Assembly: GCA_963748545.1 (NCBI GenBank)
Contig: CAVVJO010000012.1
Span: 62,001 to 126,000, forward strand
Origin: Roseiarcus sp963748545
GTDB lineage: Bacteria; Pseudomonadota; Alphaproteobacteria; Rhizobiales; Beijerinckiaceae
Direction of reading: 5' to 3'
DNA: 64,000 nucleotides
Of the stretch, positions 46,923 through 56,741 are shown piece by piece; positions within the stretch are counted from its first letter, which is position 1; each line of letters opens with the position of its first letter. The notes beneath the pieces were generated by a model, which was not told the DNA's origin, did no database searches, and saw only the letters and a program-made list of their open reading frames with translations. Both the position numbers and the translations under genes were made by a program.

Positions 46923-48308
46923 TCACTCTGCCGCACGGGCGAGACCCAGCGACGCCTTGGCGGCTGGGCTCATCACGAAGCGCGCCCCAGGGGTGGCGTC
47001 CTCCACGGTCAGTTGAAAGCCGTGTAGGTGGGCGATCGTCTGCGCGATGCTCAGACCGAGGCCGTGACCGGGAGCGTCTTGAGCGTCCTCGCCACGATAA
47101 AAGCGACGAAAGATCCTGGCGCGATCCTGCGAAGGAACGCCGAGGCCGGTATCGCTGACCGACAACCGCGGCAGACCATCGACCGTCTCGGCCTCGACCT
47201 GCACCCTGCCGCCTTCCGGCGTGAATTTGATAGCGTTGTCAACGAGATTCGAGATCGCTTCGCGCATCAGGTCTTGGTCGCCCCGCATAGGCACGGGAGC
47301 GCTCGGCTCCACCGCCAAGTCAATGGACCGGGAGGCGGCAAGAGGTTCGAAGAAATCCACGACCTCGGCGCAGACGGCGCGAAGATCGAAGTCCTGGAAG
47401 CGGTTCTGGCGCGCCCCATTTTCCACCGCGGACACCCTCAAGATGGCGGAGATGGTGACGGAAGCGCGATCGATCTGGGAGAGAGCCGATTCCATGGTCG
47501 CTCGAAGCGAGCCGGCGTCGAACTGCTGATCGAGGGCGCGCGTGATCTTTGAGCGAGCGACCATCAAGGGCGTACGAAGGTCGTGGGCGATGTTGTCGCC
47601 TACGGACTTCAACTGGTCGAGCAGGCGCTCGATCTCGTCGAGCATCAGATTGACGGCGCGCGCCACCTTCTCGATGTCGTCGTCTCCTTTTCCAGTCGGC
47701 AAGCGCGACTGAAGTTCGCCGTTCATGATGCGCACGATGGCGCCGTGAATGGTCTCGAACCGGCGCGAGGCGCGACGCGCAAAAATCGCTCCGATCCCCA
47801 GAATGACAAGAACCGTCGGCGGGAGGGTGATCGCCAGTACGCGCAGCACGGTCTCTTGCAGGTCGTAGACCTCGCGCAGGCTGCGGCCGAACAGCACGAC
47901 CGCGCCATCTGGACGGCGGCGCGCGACAAAAAGCGCCGGTTCGATGCCGCTCGAGTTCGGCAGAAGCTGCTGCCGGACGACGTGGGCGGCGCTGTCGACC
48001 GGAATCGGCGGCATCGCGGGAACGTCTCCGAAAACCTTGGCGCCATTGGCATCGAACAGGGCCACGTAGTCGAGGCGGCGGATATCGCGCGTCAGACGCA
48101 GTTCAAGCGCCCGGCGCAGTTGCTCCACGCTGTCCTTTTCGCTCTTGGCCGCCTCGTCGACGAGGATCGCCCCGACCCTTTGCACGTCGGCATTGGAGAC
48201 CTGCATGTAGATGAAGCCGAAGGCGGCCCCCGTCGCAGCGGCGATCGCAACGCAGAACGCAAGCGCGAGGCGGAACGCCCGCGCCCGGAACATCTCATTC
48301 GTCAGCAT
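46923..48308 (-). CDS. Two-component sensor histidine kinase
   Basis: The protein of about 461 aa has a membrane helix (LALAFCVAIAAATGAAFGFIYM), a periplasmic sensor region, a second helix (TLPPTVLVILGIGAIFA), HAMP (RIMNGELQSRLPTGKGDDDIEKVA), the phospho-acceptor NIAHDLRTPLMV and ATP-binding NLVDNAIKFTPEGG, DTGLGVP and GHGLGLSIAQ. The start at 48308 overlaps the regulator end by 14 bp; an ATG at 48293 is possible. It lies 126 bp upstream of the pump, so it likely controls the efflux operon. Confidence 0.92.
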   Translation of the reverse strand: MLTNEMFRARAFRLALAFCVAIAAATGAAFGFIYMQVSNADVQRVGAILVDEAAKSEKDSVEQLRRALELRLTRDIRRLDYVALFDANGAKVFGDVPAMPPIPVDSAAHVVRQQLLPNSSGIEPALFVARRRPDGAVVLFGRSLREVYDLQETVLRVLAITLPPTVLVILGIGAIFARRASRRFETIHGAIVRIMNGELQSRLPTGKGDDDIEKVARAVNLMLDEIERLLDQLKSVGDNIAHDLRTPLMVARSKITRALDQQFDAGSLRATMESALSQIDRASVTISAILRVSAVENGARQNRFQDFDLRAVCAEVVDFFEPLAASRSIDLAVEPSAPVPMRGDQDLMREAISNLVDNAIKFTPEGGRVQVEAETVDGLPRLSVSDTGLGVPSQDRARIFRRFYRGEDAQDAPGHGLGLSIAQTIAHLHGFQLTVEDATPGARFVMSPAAKASLGLARAAE

Positions 48309-49000
48309 CGAGCCTGAAGCCAACCGCGCGAACGTTGACAATGAACTTCCGTTGCATGGTGGGATCGAGTTTGCGACGGAGGTTGCCGATCTGCACGTCG
48401 ACGACGTTCGTCTGCGCCATGAACTTGAAGTTCCATACGTCCTCGAGCAGCATCGACCGCGTCACGATCTGACCGGGACGATGCATGAAATATTCGAGGA
48501 GCTGGAACTCCCGGGGCACGAGATCGACCAAGCGGCCCGCGCACCGCACCTTGCGATCGACCAGGTCCATTTCCAGCAAACCGACTTTCAGCCGGGTCGC
48601 GCGAGCGTCCGCTACACGCCGGAGAAGCGCCGCGATACGGGCGCTCAGTTCGCGGACGTCGAAGGGCTTGACGAGATAATCGTCGCCGCCGGCCCTCAGC
48701 CCACTAATTCTCTCGTCGACTGAAGAGAGCGCGCTTGTGACCAACACGGGGGTGGAGTTCGCCTTCGCGGCGGAGCGTCTCGACGATCGACAGCCCATCG
48801 GCGCCGTTCAGCATCCTATCGACAACGAGAACCGTGGCCCAACCCGACCGCGCCGCGCGCAGTCCTTCCTCGAGGCTGCTCGCGACCCTCACGGTATGTC
48901 CGGACGCCTCAAGTTCGAGGCGCACCTCCTCGGCCAGATCCGGTTCGTCCTCGATCAGCAGGACAGAAGCACACCGGCCGCTATTCCCTGTTGTAGTCAT
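48295..49000 (-). CDS. OmpR-family response regulator (frameshifted in this sequence)
   Basis: The receiver starts SVLLIEDEPDLAEEVRLELEASG with acidic pocket residues and has VVDRMLNGADG, where the phospho-acceptor Asp lies. The frame breaks near 48,755 after LRREGE; one base missing restores NSTPVLVTSALSSVDERI. The rest has the conserved Lys in YLVKPFDVRELSARIAALLRR and a C-terminal winged helix (LVPREFQLLEYFMHRPGQIVTRSMLLEDVW, NVVDVQIGNLRRKLD). It pairs with the histidine kinase just downstream. Confidence 0.88.
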
Positions 49001-49789
49001 CGAGACCTTTGGATCTTGGGCAAATGAAACCGTCACGGCGAATCATTCCCTATTCGTCATTTTGCAACCAGCTTAGCCTGCAAAAAGGCGTCTTCGTGGT
49101 GCCCTATCGCAGTCAAGATTGCCGGACGAAGGCCCCGCCATTCGGTACGCGATCTTTATTTATTCTGCAAATGGAAGCGATTGACGTTCCACGGACGCTT
49201 GCTTCATGAGCATGAGAAAAGTCACGAACTGCGGATGAGGGTGACGCGCCGTCGACATGATTACCATCTATTCCAGCTCATTTTATAAAGACTAATTTAC
49301 GGTAGCATGGAATTCACAGAACACAACCAATTCCAATGCTAAATTGTTTCTTATAAAAATTCATTTTATAAATTCGTTTTTAATATCGGCCGCGATGAGA
49401 CAGCCACATTATAAATTATCTTTTATATTTGTGTCGGTTTTTGTCGTTAATGTGTTGCAGACACCCGCTACATCTCCCTGAGCTGATGCCATGATTTGAC
49501 GAGAAGGACCCAGGGTGGCTTCTCGTGTATTATCATGTCTTTTTCGCGACTTAATCAAGTCAAAACAGCGTCAAGTGAATGCTAAGACTGTGACGCATGA
49601 GCAACACCGTAGCAGATCTGAGGGTGCATCGACATCTCTCGACTTGTCTATGACTTCCAAGGCGGATACGTCTCATGGAGTTTCTGCGGCTCATCATCGC
49701 GGCGGCGCCCATTGCCCGGCGCCGCAGGGCGAGAGGTGAAGAACGCGGCATTAAGGACAGGCTGGTCGCCTGGCGAAAATGGGGATAAG
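49001..49789. other. Gene-poor, partly AT-rich region upstream of the porin
   Basis: No gene was recognised. 49,240-49,480 is strikingly AT-rich for this genome and has repeated TTTTATAAA-like words (about 49,282, 49,350-49,365, 49,410). A hairpin ACGAGAAG (49499-49506) / CTTCTCGT (49519-49526) follows. The porin promoter and leader must lie in the last part. Confidence 0.5.
49499..49526. other. Inverted repeat (possible terminator or leader hairpin)
   Basis: An 8-bp perfect stem with a 12-nt loop; no T run follows, so it is more likely a leader structure or protein-binding palindrome than a rho-independent terminator. Confidence 0.35.
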
Positions 49790-51403
49790 ATGAGAAAGTT
49801 TGGCGTTTCCTTGGCAATCCTGCTTGCCGCCTCGGCGGGAGCGGCGCACGCCGCCGACCTGCCGACCACAAAGGCGCCGCAAACGGCGCCTCCGGTCAAT
49901 TGCTACGCCAGCTTCTGGACTTGGCTGAACTCGAGCGCGGCGGATTGCCCGATCAGCTACGCCGGCGTCACGCTCTATGCGACGATCGACGTGGGCGTAG
50001 GTTATGAGTCCAACGGCGCCGGTTTCAATCAGTGGTGGAATAACGGCGTCTCGAACATTATCACCAAGCAGAGCACGCACGGCCCGCAATGGCTATGGAC
50101 GCCGAACGGACTCAGCCAGTCGGTCGTCGGCGTCAAGATGAGCGAACCGATCGGGTACGGGTGGTCGATCGTCGGCGCCGCCGAAACCGGCTTCGATCCT
50201 TACGGGATCAATCTGGCTTATGCGCAGAAGGCGCAGGTCCAGAACAACGGTAAGTCGCTCTTCCTCCAGAGCGCCAACGCCGATTCGAGCCGCACCGGAC
50301 AGCCGCTCAACTCGCAATGGTTCCTCGGCTTCAGCAACCCGACCTACGGCACGCTGACCGGGGGCCGCGTGAACACTCTCTCGCTCGACGCGATCAACTC
50401 GTATGATCCGATGGGCGGATCCTATGCCTTCTCGCCGGTCGGCTATTCCGGCTCGTACGCCGGCTTCGGCAACACCGAGGCGGCGCGCGCCAACACCGCG
50501 CTCAAGTACCGTCTCGACATCCAGAACTTCCGGGTTGGCGGCCTGGTGCAGGTTGGCGGCTACAACTGGGGCAACGGCACGGACGGCATTTATCAGGCCC
50601 AAGTCGGCGGCGACTTCAAGTTCCCCGGCAGCGGCGTCCTGTCGATCGACGGGACCGCGAGCTTCGCCAAGGACGCGGTGAACATCGGCACCATGGGCTC
50701 GCTAACCCAGTGCTCCACGCTCACCAAGGGGGCTTTCGCTGGGCAGACGGAATGCACCAACAGCGTCCCGGGCATTTACACGGGCTTGTATAACCAATCG
50801 GATCTCCAGGCGACCTTGTCGAATAACGTCGGTTTCATGCTCAACACCAAGTACAAGTGGCAGGCCTGGACGTTCTACGCCTCCTACGAATACATTCGGC
50901 AGCAGAATCCGAGCAACTCCTACCCAAACGGGTTCGAGACCATCGGCTACTTCAACGTACCCGGCACCGTTTATCAGTTCAACGTTCCCAAGACGTTCGC
51001 AAATAGCAAATTGCCGACACAGTGGGAAATCAACAACGCTTATAACATCCCGAGGGTCGCCAACGTGATCTGGTTCGGCGTCAAATACGCAGTTCCGAAC
51101 GAGTGGATGCACGGCTGGGGCTCGGCCGACCTGACCGGCGCCTACTACTGGCTCGGCCAGAACAACTATAACTACTCCGTTGCGACGACGGGGGCCCTCG
51201 CGGGAGTCACGGTTCCGGCGGCCTGCACGTCGGCCGTCACCAGCGGGGTCAAGCCGAACGGACAGGCCTTCTCCATCACGCGCGTCAGCAGCGGCAAATG
51301 CGCCGGCTCGACAGACTTCCTTTCCTTCCTGATCGATTGGCGGCCGGTCAAACGCGTCGACGTCTACGCCGGCGTCATGCTGTCCAATGTCTATGCGGGT
51401 CTG
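49790..51403 (+). CDS. Outer-membrane porin, C-terminus replaced at the contig seam
   Basis: The protein starts MRKFGVSLAILLAASAGAAHA, a signal peptide, and continues as an alphaproteobacterial porin-type 16-stranded barrel: VTLYATIDVGVGYESNG, LGFSNPTYGTLTGGRVN, and near the end FLSFLIDWRPVKRVDVYAGVML. After VYAGL (51,403) the sequence no longer looks like a porin; the frame goes on to a stop at 51508 but those bases belong to a hydrogenase gene on the other strand. The last strands of the barrel are therefore missing here. It allows passive diffusion of small solutes. Confidence 0.82.
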
Positions 51404-51410
51404 GTTCGCT
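51400..51410. other. Seam between alphaproteobacterial and acidobacterial-like DNA
   Basis: On the left the porin frame is intact to about 51,403. On the right the minus-strand hydrogenase delta similarity (LVEGSITTLYDAKR) runs up to about 51,406. Both proteins break off at the same few bases, and GC content drops to the right. No repeat or insertion-sequence end is visible at the join. Confidence 0.8.
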
Positions 51411-51623
51411 TAGCGTCGTACAGCGTGGTGATAGAACCTTCTACCAGCGCGATGTCATACGGCCCTTTCGCCATGTTTCGGCTAGCTCCGGAAAGTACGC
51501 AATTTTAGAGCGCCGCGATTTGGAGCAGTTCGTCTTCAGCATCAAGCAACGTCAGCTGGCAGCCGTCGCAAAGGCGAATTTGAAGACACCGAGGCGCGGT
51601 TTGCGTTTGGTTTTAGAGTTCAT
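51404..51623 (-). pseudogene. Hydrogenase small (delta) subunit, N-terminal fragment with several frameshifts
   Basis: From ATG 51623, whose ATGA overlaps the gamma stop, the reading is MNSKTKRKPRLGVFKFAF. With three single-base indels (near 51,571, 51,505 and 51,463) it continues as CDGCQLTLLDAEDELLQIA, then IAYFPELAE, then KGPYDIALVEGSITT. This is the N-terminus of the NiFe hydrogenase delta subunit (NuoB-like 20-kDa family); CDGC holds cluster ligands. It stops at the seam. The density of indels suggests poor consensus at a contig end. Confidence 0.75.
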
Positions 51624-52443
51624 GACGCTCCATCAGTGGGCGGATGCCGGCCGTATGGAAAGACAGGTCCGTCTTTGCAAATAAAATGTGGCCCCCCTGG
51701 CAGTGGCCGCAAAAGCCTAGCGCGCACTTCATATTCCGTTCCATCGATAGGTACATATCGGCCCCAGGCACGCCCAGGGTCTCTAAGTCGCGCGCGGCAA
51801 AGCACATCATCACTTCCGGACCGCACATCATGGCGGTCGATCGTGATGGGTTCAACTGCGCGTAACGGAAAAGTTTGGTTACCACCCCCACGTGCCCGCG
51901 CCAACTGAGTCCAGCCGAATCGACAGTGGTCAGGACTTGAGTCTGTGGCTGCTTCACCCAATAAGCCAATTCTTTGCGGAACAAAACATCGCGCGGTGTG
52001 CGTGTGCCGTAGAGGATGAGCAGCCTGCCGTAGTCTGAGCGGTGCCGCAGCACGTGATAAATCACAGGCCGCAGGGGCGCCAGACCAATTCCACCAGCAA
52101 CCAGAATCACATCTCTGCCACGGGCCAATTCCACAGGCCAACCTTTTCCAAAGTGCCCGCGTACGCCTACAGATGTTCCCGGTTCCGCGTTCACGAGCGC
52201 TTTGCTCACTTGGCCGACGGAACGAATTGTATAAACAAGTCGCGTGGCATCGGCGGAATCGCCGCTAATCGAAACAGGAATCTCCCCAATGCCAAAAGCC
52301 CACAGCATGCTGAATTGCCCCGGCTCGAACTTCACTGTAGACGGCGAGTCCACTTCCAGGGTAAATGTGTCATGCGTTTCCCGCACTACACTGCGAATGC
52401 CACACTGAGCCGGCAACATCGGGTCATTTGGCGGCATAGACAT
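51620..52443 (-). CDS. NiFe hydrogenase gamma subunit (FAD/NAD-binding), frameshift near the C-terminus
   Basis: From ATG 52443 the protein has a ferredoxin-reductase-like FAD domain (FEPGQFSMLWAFGIGEIPVSISG) and NAD domain (VILVAGGIGLAPLRPVIYHVL, AMMCGPEVMMCFAARDLE), then a 2Fe-2S motif, MKCALGFCGHCQ. A run of six G (51694-51699) is one short; adding one G gives GGPHFICKDGPVFPYGRHPP and ends at 51620. The fourth Cys lies in that restored part. The protein couples the hydrogenase to NAD(P)H, as in group 3 sulfhydrogenases. The start overlaps the cNMP-binding gene by 20 bp. Confidence 0.85.
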
Positions 52444-52885
52444 CCAGCAGCTGCAAACGTGTAGCCTCCAGGCGTTGCTCGATGATCTTGGCGAAACGCT
52501 TGAGCAATTCGTAGCCGAGATCGTGGTTCTCCTCACACTTCTTGCGCAGACATTTGCCATCCAATGCAATGGCCCGGACTGGCCCGACGGCGCGCGCGTG
52601 AAATTTCCAATGATAGGGCGGCAGCAGCCAAGACCATCCCATAATTTCGCCCGCGCCCAAGGTTTCAATCACCGATTGCTTGCCCTGCGGAGTAAGAATC
52701 TCTAACGCCACGTGGCCGTGCCGAAGCAGGAAGAACTGGTTGGCTTCGTCGCCTTCTTTGAGAACGTAAACGCCAGCCGGAAAAACAACGTTCGACGCGC
52801 AACTAACCAACAAAGCGAGATACTGCGAATCTAAACCCGCAAAAAACGGATGCTCCGCAATGATAAGTTCAAGCGTTCGCTTCAT
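52424..52885 (-). CDS. Cyclic nucleotide-binding (CAP_ED) domain protein
   Basis: The 153-aa protein starts at ATG 52885 after GGAGGAGG. It is a single cNMP-binding domain: FAGLDSQYLALLVSCASNVVF, GVYVLKEGDEANQFFLLRHGHVAL, ETLGAGEIMGWSWLLPPYHWKFHARA. It has no HTH, so it is not a CRP-type regulator. It lies between hydrogenase beta and gamma with overlaps at both ends, suggesting a role in control or assembly of the enzyme (inference). Confidence 0.88.
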   Translation of the reverse strand: MKRTLELIIAEHPFFAGLDSQYLALLVSCASNVVFPAGVYVLKEGDEANQFFLLRHGHVALEILTPQGKQSVIETLGAGEIMGWSWLLPPYHWKFHARAVGPVRAIALDGKCLRKKCEENHDLGYELLKRFAKIIEQRLEATRLQLLDVYAAK

Positions 52886-53992
52886 CGCCACCTCCTCCAC
52901 GAATGGCTTGCAACTCCTCTGTAATATCGATACCCACAGGGCACCAAGCAATGCAACGTCCGCAACCCACGCAGCCGGAGGAATCGAACTGATCAATCCA
53001 CGACGCCAACTTGTGTGTCATCCACTGGCGGTAGCGCGACTTGGCCGATGTGCGAACGTTACCCCCGTGAATGTGGGAGAACTCCAACGTAAAACACGAA
53101 TCCATACGCCGCCAACGCTCAGCGTGATCTCCCTTAAGATCGCTAGTGTCTTCTACCGTTGTGCAAAAGCAAGTGGGACAAACAAGCGTGCAGTTTGCGC
53201 AAGTGAGACAGCGTTCCGCTACTTTATCCCACTGTGGATGGTCAAAATTCGAGTACAAGAGTTCCCGAATGTTGGTGGTATCCAGGCGTCGGGTTTGCAC
53301 CGAGGCAGCGCTATCAACCGCTGCCTGGGCCAATCGCTCATCCTCTGGCGTGGCTGCTCGGCAATCGAGTCCAGCCAGAACCTCCCGCCCCGCTTCACTG
53401 CCAACCTCAATCAGGAAGCGATGCTCCCCTTCTCCCACAATTTCCGTTAGTGCTAGATCATAACCGTGATTCGCCTGCGGCCCAGTTGCCATGGATGCGC
53501 AGAAGCAGGTCGATACCGCGTGAATGCAATTCACCGCGACAATGAAAACACCGTCGCGCCGCGCACCGTAGATTGTGTCCTGCATTAGCACTCGATCTTG
53601 GACGCCAATGGCCGCTAAGTCACACGCGCGTACGCCCAGAAAGGCAAACTTTTTCTTCGGCCGAGGCGCGTCATGCAAAATGCGGAAGGCGTCGTTCTCG
53701 CGTTCAGCAGACCACAAACGAATATTCGCAGGATGCAAATACTTCTTCCAGCTCTGCGCTCCGACCGTATATGCAAAGAAAGCGCCATCTTCGCGCGGAA
53801 TGAGTCGATACCGTCCTGGTTCCTGTTCATCGGTCCAACCGGCGGGTAGATCTTTAATGCTCTCGATCTGATCGTAGACAATCGCTCCCTCGCGCATGAT
53901 CGGGCCAATCACTTCGTAGCCATGTTCGACCAACGAATTGATGAGACGGCCAAACCACTTGCCGTTAGGATGCTACGCGATTCTTGCGTCAC
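52869..53992 (-). CDS. NiFe hydrogenase beta subunit (4Fe-4S dicluster), probable frameshift near the N-terminus
   Basis: The main part has CLTCANCTLVCPTCFC and CVGCGRCIAWCP, two sets of 4Fe-4S ligands, and FAFLGVRACDLAAIGVQDRV, typical of the hydrogenase/sulfhydrogenase beta subunit. A continuous frame begins only at 53,933. Upstream, GTG 53992 with GGAGGAAGAG gives VTQESRSILTASGL, and one missing base near 53,950 would join it to RLINSLVEHGYEVIGP. It relays electrons between the gamma flavin and the delta subunit. Its end overlaps the cNMP gene by 17 bp. Confidence 0.85.
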
Positions 53993-54223
53993 AGTTTCCA
54001 GCTCTTCCTCCACGAAACATTATCAAAATAACCGTGATCATCTAACAGCCGAAGGGGGTTGTTTCAGGGCCGCTGTCGAAGAGATTCTAATGAATGAAAT
54101 TCAAAGGTCCGCGAGCAGAATGCCAAGTCTCCATTAGTCTTAGAAGGTCGTCCATAACATGAGTCGTTGAAAAACGTGGGCGCGTCGCTTCAGTCGCAAC
54201 TGCACCCACCGTTAGTGGTTCCG

Positions 54224-54727
54224 CTAGGCCGCGGCCGCAATTACTTTGCTCGGCTTAGCTGCTGCTTTCGTCGCCGAAATGCGCAGAATTCCTTTGTCTA
54301 GGTTGGCTGTCATCTTATCCAGGTCAACCGGCACAGGGAAATTGAGCTGGCGGAACAGCTGCTTCTCGCCAAACTCACAAAACTGGACATCCCCTTCACT
54401 TTCCTCATGTTTGTGCGTCGTTTCAGCGCAGACAATCAACGTTTCCGGCGTAGCCGCTACATGTACGTCCTCGGCGTCAAAGCCAGGCAACGCCATCTGC
54501 AGTTCAAACTTTCCGTCCTTCTCGACCAAATCCGATTCAGGCGCCCAAATTAGATCCTCTTCTGCTTTCAACCAGTCATCGACCTCAGATCCCGGTCTGC
54601 CTTCACGGTTTTCAAAAAACTGAAACGCTCGTTGACGGACTCGATCAAAAAGATTTTTCACATCAGTCATGACGGAGGAAGATAGAGTCCCTGAGTCGTC
54701 TACCTTTTCGATGGCAACTTGTGACAT
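54224..54727 (-). CDS. DUF2934-Hsp20 fusion (small heat-shock protein)
   Basis: The 167-aa protein starts at ATG 54727 after AAGGAG. The N-terminal region (about 25-60: RVRQRAFQFFENREGRPGSEVDDWLKAEEDL) matches DUF2934. It is followed by the alpha-crystallin domain (KFELQMALPGFDAEDVHVAAT, FRQLNFPVPVDLDKMTANLDKGILRI). Hsp20 proteins hold unfolding proteins. This fusion is frequent in Acidobacteriota, in line with the switch of organism at the seam. Confidence 0.9.
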   Translation of the reverse strand: MSQVAIEKVDDSGTLSSSVMTDVKNLFDRVRQRAFQFFENREGRPGSEVDDWLKAEEDLIWAPESDLVEKDGKFELQMALPGFDAEDVHVAATPETLIVCAETTHKHEESEGDVQFCEFGEKQLFRQLNFPVPVDLDKMTANLDKGILRISATKAAAKPSKVIAAAA

Positions 54728-54951
54728 ACAGCACTCCTTGTTAGTTAGAGAGCTCACGCCCCCATGGTGCCCAAGTGCACGGAGAGGGCCATCCGCGTCA
54801 GATCGCCAAAGTCTCGGATTTCTGGGTATTTCCGGGGTATTGATGCCTGACGACATCGTTGGCCTACGCCAAATGACGCACCTGGAAAAACTGCGTGAAA
54901 GGTCTGGCTAGAAGTAAAGAGCCGATGTCGATGGGCTCGCCAGCGTTCTTA

Positions 54952-56157
54952 TCACCGTTCAGACTTCTCTGATACCAGCGTGGACTTTCCTTGTAAGCGA
55001 GCCTGCAGGCCATTCTTGATCCGTTTATGTAGTGGCTCTTCCAAAAACGCATAGTTGAGACACGAAATCAAAAGAACGACAAACAAGGAAAAAAAGACCG
55101 GAGCCCCTTCGTCTGTTTGAAACCCCACTCTTTTCCCAACCACGGCAAGCCAAGTCAAGATTGGCACATGCAGAATATAAACCGAATAGCTAGCGTTGCC
55201 TAAGAAGACCATACTTCTTATTGACAGGAAACGGGCCAACAGTCCCCCATCCAAAGCGAAACCCAGAATAATACAGGAATAAGCCGGCAATAACAGCCCG
55301 TGATGGACCGTCGGAAATGGAATCCGGTCGGCTTGGCTAAGAACTAAGACCACGGCCAAGATTGCCGGAAGATAAAGGTAATAACCTCTCCCAAACAGGG
55401 AACTTCCCCGATTTTGCAAGTTGCTAAATACGCGCTCCAACAGAATCCCTACGCAGAATTCAGGGATGCGCATCAGCGGATTCATGCAAAAAATGTTCGC
55501 CAAATCCGGTAACCCAACTGACCCATCAGGGACCCTTGCGGCAATATCACCGTATCCATGAATCGGAATGAGAATTCCCGCGATCGGAGCCGCTAAGGAC
55601 AAAGCCCAAAGCAGTAAACCGACACCCAGGAGTTTAGCGGTGCCGGTTGCCCGCCAGAGGAGTACCCCAATGATCGGAAAACAAGCGTAAAAGAATGCTT
55701 CATTCGACAATGACCACCCAGGATCATTCCAGGTAAGCGCCGTCGATGGAAGCCATGTCTGCAGAAGCGTAAAGTTCAAAACCGCGATGCCCGCCTCTTT
55801 TAGCGGGTCTATCAGGTACCAGTTATCAAAGAATCGCCACGCGAACAGCGGCATTAGAAGGACCAGACCTAACAGATAGCTTGGATAGATGCGCGCAAAG
55901 CGGGCAGCCGCAAAACGCCAATATTCCTGCTTTGACCACCGGTGATCAAGGTTATAGCTGTATGCGAGAACAAATCCCGAAAGAACAAAGAAGACACTGA
56001 CCGCAGCGTATCCAGTCAAAATAAGATTGGACACGGTTTTGGGCAGATCGACCAGATCGGCTCTATTGCTGGTTAGTTTGTGGAACACCACAACCCACAT
56101 GGCCAAAAAGATCCTCATACCGGTGAGGGCGGGCATGGAACGTTTTGACCGATTCAT
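54952..56157 (-). CDS. Acyltransferase family 3 membrane protein (OafA/YrhL-like)
   Basis: The protein of about 401 aa has about ten hydrophobic helices. Near the N-terminus PALTGMRIFLAMWVVVFHKLT carries the conserved Arg and His of the family's catalytic region; later GNASYSVYILHVPILTWL is also typical. Such enzymes O-acetylate or acylate polysaccharides at the membrane. An ATG at 56241 would extend it by 28 residues; neither start has a clear ribosome-binding site. Confidence 0.85.
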   Translation of the reverse strand: MNRSKRSMPALTGMRIFLAMWVVVFHKLTSNRADLVDLPKTVSNLILTGYAAVSVFFVLSGFVLAYSYNLDHRWSKQEYWRFAAARFARIYPSYLLGLVLLMPLFAWRFFDNWYLIDPLKEAGIAVLNFTLLQTWLPSTALTWNDPGWSLSNEAFFYACFPIIGVLLWRATGTAKLLGVGLLLWALSLAAPIAGILIPIHGYGDIAARVPDGSVGLPDLANIFCMNPLMRIPEFCVGILLERVFSNLQNRGSSLFGRGYYLYLPAILAVVLVLSQADRIPFPTVHHGLLLPAYSCIILGFALDGGLLARFLSIRSMVFLGNASYSVYILHVPILTWLAVVGKRVGFQTDEGAPVFFSLFVVLLISCLNYAFLEEPLHKRIKNGLQARLQGKSTLVSEKSER

Positions 56158-56620
56158 CGTCTGTGAACTAAGTGGGGCAACCGACAGCAATCTCTCCCAG
56201 TCTGAGCCACAGTGAGAGCCGATTTGCCTTGATGGTAACATTTAGGTCGCTCGTTGAGACCAATCGCTAGAAGCGGGTGTGCTTGTTCCACTGCGGCGGG
56301 CACGTCTCGGCAAGCCGGATCGGCCCCAAGCGGCCACGGTAGCCTATCTCTGGGATTTGTCTGCGAGAACGCGCTCAAACAACTTGTGCCGTTTGTGCTC
56401 GATTTTCAGCGGCCCGTTGATCATTCGCAAAGGCGTTCACGTCCAGTGTTCCTTGTGGTTCTTCGGTCGGGGTGAACAGAACAGGCAGGAAATCGTTTTG
56501 GCAACCTCCGCCGGGTAGGCGTCGACTTGCAACGAAGCGGTCGGCTCTTGGAGCCCAACCTTGGATCGAACCCCTCCCTCGTCAGGTGACTTCGCAGCAG
56601 AAGATGAGCCGAACCAGCTT
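56158..56620. other. Stretch without a recognised gene next to the island border
   Basis: About 460 bp between the acyltransferase and repeat copy A. No frame shows family similarity. This would be the native chromosome downstream of tRNA-Leu before the islands entered, and could hold decayed remains of an integrase, but I see no clear trace. Confidence 0.4.
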
Positions 56621-56622
56621 GG

Positions 56623-56694
56623 GGGCACAAACGAAAATGGCTTCCGTATCTTATTGATACGAAAGCCAGTACTTGGTGCGGAGAGGGGGACTTG
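56623..56694. repeat. Island border repeat, copy A (tRNA-Leu 3' end plus terminator)
   Basis: A 72-bp sequence that matches copy C at 71 of 72 positions (one A/G difference near the left end). The right ~21 bp equal the 3' end of tRNA-Leu(GAG) including CCA; the left part is the terminator hairpin. Similarity ends at cttg (56694), where gagaaatcc replaces aaccccc. Confidence 0.9.
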
Positions 56695-56741
56695 GAGAAA
56701 TCCGCACCATAGGCGGCGCCCATGGGATCTAAGGTACCGAT

